A stretch of 9,781 bases of DNA from Rhodobacter sp. (GTDB taxonomy: Bacteria > Pseudomonadota > Alphaproteobacteria > Rhodobacterales > Rhodobacteraceae): the NCBI GenBank assembly GCA_027482795.1, contig JAIXVS010000336.1:1-9781 (forward strand), in the 5' to 3' direction. Below, one piece after another: positions 5,270 to 9,781 of this stretch. The stretch's first letter is position 1, and the number at the start of each line of letters is the position of its first letter. Position numbers and translations under genes: made by a program. The notes under the pieces were generated by a model. The model ran no database searches and had not been told where the DNA came from. It saw only the letters and a list, made by a program, of their open reading frames with translations.

Positions 5270-7360
5270 ATGAGCGGCAATCGTTTGGAAAACCTATGGG
5301 ACGCGGCCAAAGCCGCCACAATGTCCGAGCCTGAAAAGCTGCTGTATCGGTCAAACCTGCTGGGGTCTGACAAGCGAATCACCAATTACGGCGGCGGCAA
5401 TACCAGCGCCAAGGTGATGCAAGCCGATCCGCTGACGGGCCAGATGGTAGAGGTGATGTGGGTCAAAGGGTCGGGCGGGGATGTGGGGTCCATCAAGATG
5501 GATGGGTTCGCCACGCTGTATATGGACAAGCTGCGCGCGCTAAAGGGTATTTATCGCGGGCTGGAATTTGAAGATGAAATGGTGGGCTTTCTGCCCCATT
5601 GCACCTTTAACCTAAACCCACGCGCCGCCAGCATTGACACGCCTTTGCACGCCTATGTGCCCAAAAAGCATGTCGACCATATGCACCCCGATGCGGTGAT
5701 TGCCATTGCCGCAAGTGCAGACAGCCGCGCGATGACGGCGCAGATTTTTGGCGATGCCATCGGCTGGCTGCCGTGGAAACGCCCAGGTTTTGAATTGGGC
5801 CTATGGCTGGAAAAATTCTGCCTTGAAAACCCATCTGCCAAGGGCGTGGTGCTGGAAAGCCATGGCTTGTTCACATGGGATGATGATGCCGAAGCCTGCT
5901 ATAAGCTGACGCTAGAGATTATCCAAAAGGCCCAAGATTGGTTTGCCGCGCAAACGGCGGGTAAGCCCGCCTTTGGCGGTGCGGTGCACAGCAGTTTGGA
6001 TGCGCAGGCACGCCGCGATGTGGCCGCCAGTCTGATGCCTGTCATTCGCGGACAAATCTCAGCCCTGCAACCGATGGTGGGGCATTTTGATGATTCTGCC
6101 GCCGTGCTGGAGTTTGTGAATTCGGCCAATATGGCCGCATTGGCAGACCTTGGCACCTCTTGCCCAGACCATTTTCTGCGCACCAAAATCAAACCCTTGG
6201 TGGTGGATTTTACCCCCGCCAACCCCGATGTCGCGGCCACCTTGGCGGGGCTAACCGCCCAAATCGCCGCCTACCGCGATGATTACAGCGCCTATTACAG
6301 CCGCTGCAAACACGAAAATTCCCCCGCCCTGCGCGACCCGAACGCAGTGGTTTATCTGGTGCCTGGCGTGGGCATGATCACCTTTGCTAAAGACAAAGCC
6401 ACCGCGCGTATTTCGGGCGAGTTTTATGTGAACGCCATCAACGTGATGCGCGGGGCCAGCGCCGTTTCCACCTATGTCGGCCTGCCCGAGCAAGAGGCGT
6501 TCGATATTGAATATTGGCTTCTGGAAGAGGCAAAGCTAGCGCGTATGCCAAAGCCTAAATCATTGGCAGGCCGCGTGGCCTTGGTCACGGGCGGTGCAGG
6601 CGGGATTGGGTCGGCCACGGCCCAGAAATATCTGGCAGAAGGGGCCTGCGTGATGCTGGCCGATATTGACGAGGCCAGCCTTGCCAAAACCGCCCAGAAT
6701 CTGACCGCGCGCTATGGGGCCGATGTGGTGCGCACGGTGCATATGAATGTCACCGATGAGGGTGCAGTTGCCCGCGCCTTTGCGCAGGCGGCGGTGGAAT
6801 TTGGCGGTTTGGATATTTTGGTATCAAACGCTGGCATCGCCTCATCCGCGCCAATCGAAGATACCACGCTGGCGCTGTGGCAAAAGAATATGGATATTCT
6901 CTCCACGGGCTATTTCCTTGTCTCGCGCGAAGGGTTCCGCCTAATGCGCGCGCAGGGCATGGGCGGGTCGGTGGTGTTTATCGCCTCGAAAAACGGCCTT
7001 GCCGCCAGCCCCAATGCCGCCGCCTATTGCACGGCCAAGGCCAGCGAAATTCACCTTGCCCGCTGCCTTGCACTGGAAGGGGCCGAGGTCGGCATTCGCG
7101 TAAACGTGGTCAACCCCGATGCCGTGCTGCGCGGATCGAAAATTTGGGAAGGCGATTGGCTGGAACAGCGCGCCAGCACCTACAAAACCGATAAAGAGGG
7201 GCTGGAAGAGATGTATCGCAACCGATCCATGCTGAAAAAGTCGGTCTTTCCAGAAGATATTGCTGAAGCTGCCTATTTCTTTGCCTCCGATTTATCGGCA
7301 AAGTCGACGGGCAATATCATCAATGTCGATGCGGGCAATAAAGAGGCGTTCACGCGCTAA
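5270..7360 (+). CDS. rhaD: Bifunctional rhamnulose-1-phosphate aldolase / lactaldehyde dehydrogenase
   Basis: Complete 696-residue cytoplasmic fusion enzyme. The N-terminal part (about 1-420) is a class II aldolase/adducin domain: GGGNTSAK (41-48) and GSGGD (67-71) should hold the phosphate, and H137-x-H139 with H198 (in ESHGL) are the likely zinc ligands. It should cleave L-rhamnulose-1-phosphate to dihydroxyacetone phosphate and L-lactaldehyde. The C-terminal part (about 431-696) is a short-chain dehydrogenase with the nucleotide motif TGGAGGIG (440-447), NAG (520-522), Ser573 and Y586-CTA-K590, expected to oxidise L-lactaldehyde to L-lactate with NAD. The same fusion is known as RhaD in R. 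leguminosarum and RhaEW (YuxG) in Bacillus, and the length matches. The start is supported by AAAGGA nine bases upstream. It leads the plus-strand operon, 19 bases before the next gene. Confidence 0.93.
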   Translation: MSGNRLENLWDAAKAATMSEPEKLLYRSNLLGSDKRITNYGGGNTSAKVMQADPLTGQMVEVMWVKGSGGDVGSIKMDGFATLYMDKLRALKGIYRGLEFEDEMVGFLPHCTFNLNPRAASIDTPLHAYVPKKHVDHMHPDAVIAIAASADSRAMTAQIFGDAIGWLPWKRPGFELGLWLEKFCLENPSAKGVVLESHGLFTWDDDAEACYKLTLEIIQKAQDWFAAQTAGKPAFGGAVHSSLDAQARRDVAASLMPVIRGQISALQPMVGHFDDSAAVLEFVNSANMAALADLGTSCPDHFLRTKIKPLVVDFTPANPDVAATLAGLTAQIAAYRDDYSAYYSRCKHENSPALRDPNAVVYLVPGVGMITFAKDKATARISGEFYVNAINVMRGASAVSTYVGLPEQEAFDIEYWLLEEAKLARMPKPKSLAGRVALVTGGAGGIGSATAQKYLAEGACVMLADIDEASLAKTAQNLTARYGADVVRTVHMNVTDEGAVARAFAQAAVEFGGLDILVSNAGIASSAPIEDTTLALWQKNMDILSTGYFLVSREGFRLMRAQGMGGSVVFIASKNGLAASPNAAAYCTAKASEIHLARCLALEGAEVGIRVNVVNPDAVLRGSKIWEGDWLEQRASTYKTDKEGLEEMYRNRSMLKKSVFPEDIAEAAYFFASDLSAKSTGNIINVDAGNKEAFTR

Positions 7361-7379
7361 ACCCGCGAAAGGAAGCCCA

Positions 7380-8528
7380 ATGCGCCTGACCGATTGCCAC
7401 AATTTTCACGATTTTCGCAGGCTCGCGCAGCGTCGCCTGCCCAGCCCGATTTTCAATTACATCGACGGCGCGGCAGATGACGAGGCGACCTATCGGCGCA
7501 ATACGGCCGCCTTTGAAGATGTCGATCTGCTGCCGCGCGTGTTGCGCGGTTCGGCAGATGTGGATGCGTCCGTCACGGTGATGGGGCAAAAGCTGGCGCT
7601 GCCGTTTTACCTTTCCCCCACCGCGCTGCAACGCCTGTTCCATCATCAGGGCGAACGCGCGGTGGCTGGGGCGGCCAGCAAATTTGGCACGATGTTTGGG
7701 GTGTCATCGCTGGGCACGACCAGCCTAGAAGACGTGCGCAAATTTGCCGGCCCGCAGGTGTACCAGTTTTATTTCCACAAAGATCGCGGGCTAAACCGCG
7801 CGATGATGGCCCGCGCCAAGGCGGCGGGTGTGGATGTGATGATGCTGACGGTTGACAGCATCACAGGCGGTAATCGAGAGAGGGACAAGCGCACAGGCTT
7901 TTCCATTCCGTTCCGCCTGACGCTGGCAGGGATGGCACAATTTGCAATCAAACCCCGCTGGGGCATCAATTACCTGCTGCACGAAAAATTTGCCCTGCCG
8001 CAGCTGGATGGCCATGTCGATATGGGTGGCGGTGCGGTCTCAATAGGCCGCTATTTCACCGAAATGCTGGAACCCACGCTAAACTGGGATGATCTGGCGG
8101 GCATGATCGCCGATTGGAATGGCCCCTTCTGCCTGAAAGGCGTTATTCACCCCGATGACGCGCGCCGCGCTGCCGAATTGGGCTGCCAAGGTGTGATCCT
8201 ATCTAACCACGGGGGGCGGCAGCTTGACGGCTCGCGCGCCACATTCGATGGGCTGGCCGAGGTGGTCGATGCCGTGGCGGGCCGCGTCGATGTTATGCTG
8301 GATTCTGGCATTCAACGCGGCACCCATATCGTCAAGGCGCTGTCGCTGGGGGCAAAGGCGGTTGGCATTGGCCGCGCCTATCTGTTCCCGCTGGCCGCCG
8401 CAGGTCAAGCGGGGGTGGAACGCGCCATAACCCTTTTGCGCGACGAAGTGATCCGCGACATGCGGCTGATGGGGGCGGCAAAGGTTGCCGACCTTGGCCG
8501 CGACAACATCCGCTATCGCCGCCCCTAA
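7380..8528 (+). CDS. lldD: FMN-dependent L-lactate dehydrogenase-like alpha-hydroxy acid dehydrogenase
   Basis: Complete 382-residue member of the FMN-dependent alpha-hydroxy acid dehydrogenase family (glycolate oxidase / LldD TIM barrel). Visible family landmarks are FNYIDGAADDE with Tyr27 (25-35), LSPTALQRLFH (78-88), QFYFHKDR (129-136), LTVDSITGGNRERDKR (156-171), the FMN-binding Lys253, and SNHGGRQLDG (275-284) with the catalytic His277 and substrate-binding Arg280; DSGIQRGTHIVKAL (308-321) and GIGRAYL (329-335) form the FMN phosphate site. The open frame extends upstream to 7260, but that part overlaps the rhaD coding end; the ATG at 7380 begins the family homology and has AAAGGAAG six bases upstream. 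Its place between rhaD and rhaA makes L-lactate the likely substrate, giving pyruvate, with electrons passed to the respiratory chain. Exact substrate cannot be read from sequence; other L-2-hydroxy acids remain possible. Confidence 0.85.
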   Translation: MRLTDCHNFHDFRRLAQRRLPSPIFNYIDGAADDEATYRRNTAAFEDVDLLPRVLRGSADVDASVTVMGQKLALPFYLSPTALQRLFHHQGERAVAGAASKFGTMFGVSSLGTTSLEDVRKFAGPQVYQFYFHKDRGLNRAMMARAKAAGVDVMMLTVDSITGGNRERDKRTGFSIPFRLTLAGMAQFAIKPRWGINYLLHEKFALPQLDGHVDMGGGAVSIGRYFTEMLEPTLNWDDLAGMIADWNGPFCLKGVIHPDDARRAAELGCQGVILSNHGGRQLDGSRATFDGLAEVVDAVAGRVDVMLDSGIQRGTHIVKALSLGAKAVGIGRAYLFPLAAAGQAGVERAITLLRDEVIRDMRLMGAAKVADLGRDNIRYRRP

Positions 8529-8552
8529 GGGCTGCAAACTGGGAGAAAGACC

Positions 8553-9781
8553 ATGACCACCCACGCCTTTGACGCTGCCCGCGATACATTCGCCGCCCTT
8601 GGCGTTGACGTTGAAGTTGCGATGACCGCGCTGGCCGCTATCCCCATTTCCGTGCATTGCTGGCAGGGCGATGATGTGCGCGGGTTTGAAGGCAAAAGCG
8701 GCACTTCGGGCGGGGGTATTCAGGCCACGGGCAACTACCCCGGCCGCGCCCGCACACCGGACGAGCTGCGCGCAGATTTGGAATATGCTTACGGGCGCAT
8801 TCCGGGCAAACACCGCCTAAACCTGCACGCCTTTTACATGGACACGCCCGAAACCCCTGACCGCGATGCGATTGAATACCACCATTTCGCGCCGTGGGTC
8901 GATTGGGCCAAATCGCAGGGCTTGGGGCTGGATTTTAACCCCACCTTCTTTGCCCATGCCAAGGCCGATGATAACCTAACCCTCTCGCACCCCACCCAAG
9001 GTATCCGCGATTTTTGGATTGAACATGGCAAACGCTGCCGCGAGATTGCCGCCCAAATGGGCGCGGCTTTGGGCAGTGCTGCGGTCAATAACATCTGGGT
9101 GCCTGACGGGTCAAAAGACACGCCCGTGGCCCGCATGGCGGCGCGCAAACGGCTGGAAGCCAGCTTGGACGCCATGTTTGCCGCCCCTTTGCCACGAGCG
9201 CAGCTCATTGACGCGGTGGAATCCAAACTGTTTGGCATTGGTGTGGAATCAATGACCGTGGGCAGCCACGAATTTTATCTGGGCTATGCCACGCGCAAGA
9301 AGATAGCGCTATGTCTGGACATGGGCCATTTCCACCCCACCGAAAGCGTGGCGGATAAGCTGTCCTCGGTCGCATTGTCCGTGCCCGAAATCCTTCTGCA
9401 CGTCTCGCGCCCCGTGCGCTGGGACAGCGACCATGTGGTCACGCTGAACGACGATCTGCTTGCCATGGCGCAGGAACTGGTCTTTGGCGATTTGCTGCCC
9501 CGCACTCATATCGGTTTGGATTTCTTCGATGCCACCATTTCGCGCACGGCGGCATGGGTAATTGGCACGCGCAATATGCAAAAGGCGCTGCTGCGCGCCC
9601 TGTTGCTGCCGCGCGCGCAACTGGTCGCCGCTGAAGAGGCGATGGATTTCACCGCCCGCCTGATTTGGGCGGAAGAGGCGAAAGACCTGCCATTTGGCGC
9701 AATCTGGGCCGAATTCTGCGCGCGCCACAACATGCCCGTTGGGGCGGCGCTGCTGCAAGATCTAGGCACCTATGCCAGCAA
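8553..9781 (+). CDS. rhaA: L-rhamnose isomerase, E. coli RhaA type (partial, C-terminus beyond right edge)
   Basis: Converts L-rhamnose to L-rhamnulose in the cytoplasm, the first catabolic step. The frame is open from the ATG at 8553 to the right edge, giving 409 residues; by comparison with the ~419-residue E. coli enzyme only about ten residues are missing. Resemblance to E. coli RhaA is strong throughout: VHCWQGDD (34-41), GGIQATGNYPG (54-64), LGLDFNP (124-130), DAVESKLFGIG (220-230), CLDMGHFHPTE (254-264), HVSRPVRWDSDHVV (283-296) and HIGLDFFDATISR (319-331). These carry the acidic and histidine metal ligands of the family (E223, D256, H259, H283, D291, D293, D323), so the enzyme should be active. 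GGGAGAAAG ends three bases before the start, and the gene follows lldD by 24 bases. It is not the separate RhaI type found in rhizobial rhamnose loci. Confidence 0.95.
   Translation, partial: MTTHAFDAARDTFAALGVDVEVAMTALAAIPISVHCWQGDDVRGFEGKSGTSGGGIQATGNYPGRARTPDELRADLEYAYGRIPGKHRLNLHAFYMDTPETPDRDAIEYHHFAPWVDWAKSQGLGLDFNPTFFAHAKADDNLTLSHPTQGIRDFWIEHGKRCREIAAQMGAALGSAAVNNIWVPDGSKDTPVARMAARKRLEASLDAMFAAPLPRAQLIDAVESKLFGIGVESMTVGSHEFYLGYATRKKIALCLDMGHFHPTESVADKLSSVALSVPEILLHVSRPVRWDSDHVVTLNDDLLAMAQELVFGDLLPRTHIGLDFFDATISRTAAWVIGTRNMQKALLRALLLPRAQLVAAEEAMDFTARLIWAEEAKDLPFGAIWAEFCARHNMPVGAALLQDLGTYAS

Noticed and set aside
7260..7379. A 40-codon upstream extension of the lldD frame.
   Set aside because: It overlaps the conserved SDR C-terminus of rhaD in another frame, has no family similarity, and the ATG at 7380 has a better-placed ribosome binding site.
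8199..8813. A 204-codon minus-strand open frame spanning the lldD-rhaA junction.
   Set aside because: It crosses two well-supported plus-strand genes and encodes no recognisable motif; long antisense frames are common at this base composition.
1..9781. Search for mobile elements, CRISPR arrays, tRNA genes, phage genes or a defence system.
   Set aside because: Nothing of the kind was seen: gaps between genes are short, all complete reading frames belong to the rhamnose pathway, and no regularly spaced repeats or transposase motifs occur.

Overview
The window is most of an L-rhamnose uptake and breakdown locus, arranged as two divergent gene groups around one 194-base control region (5076-5269). 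Every strand segment is densely coding. The high-GC codon use, the Rhizobium-style gene order (rhaR-rhaS-rhaT-rhaP-rhaQ) and the fused aldolase-dehydrogenase point to an alphaproteobacterium, probably of the Rhodobacteraceae type. That placement is inference from style and order, not from a marker gene.

Minus strand, reading leftward from 5075: a DeoR-family regulator (rhaR); a periplasmic sugar-binding protein with a clear signal peptide (rhaS); a strong hairpin in the rhaS-rhaT gap; a double-domain ABC ATPase (rhaT); and two different membrane permeases (rhaP, and rhaQ, which runs off the left edge). rhaT/rhaP and rhaP/rhaQ overlap by four bases (ATGA). In Rhizobium leguminosarum this operon continues with the mutarotase rhaU and the kinase rhaK. 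Neither is in the window, and the left edge is where they would be expected.

Plus strand, reading rightward from 5270: a 696-residue fusion of rhamnulose-1-phosphate aldolase and an SDR lactaldehyde dehydrogenase (rhaD, also called rhaEW-type); an FMN-dependent L-lactate dehydrogenase-like enzyme (lldD-like, start at 7380); and an E. coli-type L-rhamnose isomerase (rhaA), cut by the right edge perhaps ten residues before its end.

Together the genes predict the route: uptake by RhaSTPQ, isomerisation to L-rhamnulose (RhaA), phosphorylation (kinase outside the window), cleavage to dihydroxyacetone phosphate and L-lactaldehyde, oxidation to L-lactate (both by RhaD), and oxidation to pyruvate (LldD-like). 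The locus is mostly a variant of a known system. The points most worth checking are the architecture of the control region, the hairpin after rhaS, the lactate dehydrogenase placed inside the catabolic operon, and the E. coli-type isomerase within a rhizobial-type gene set.
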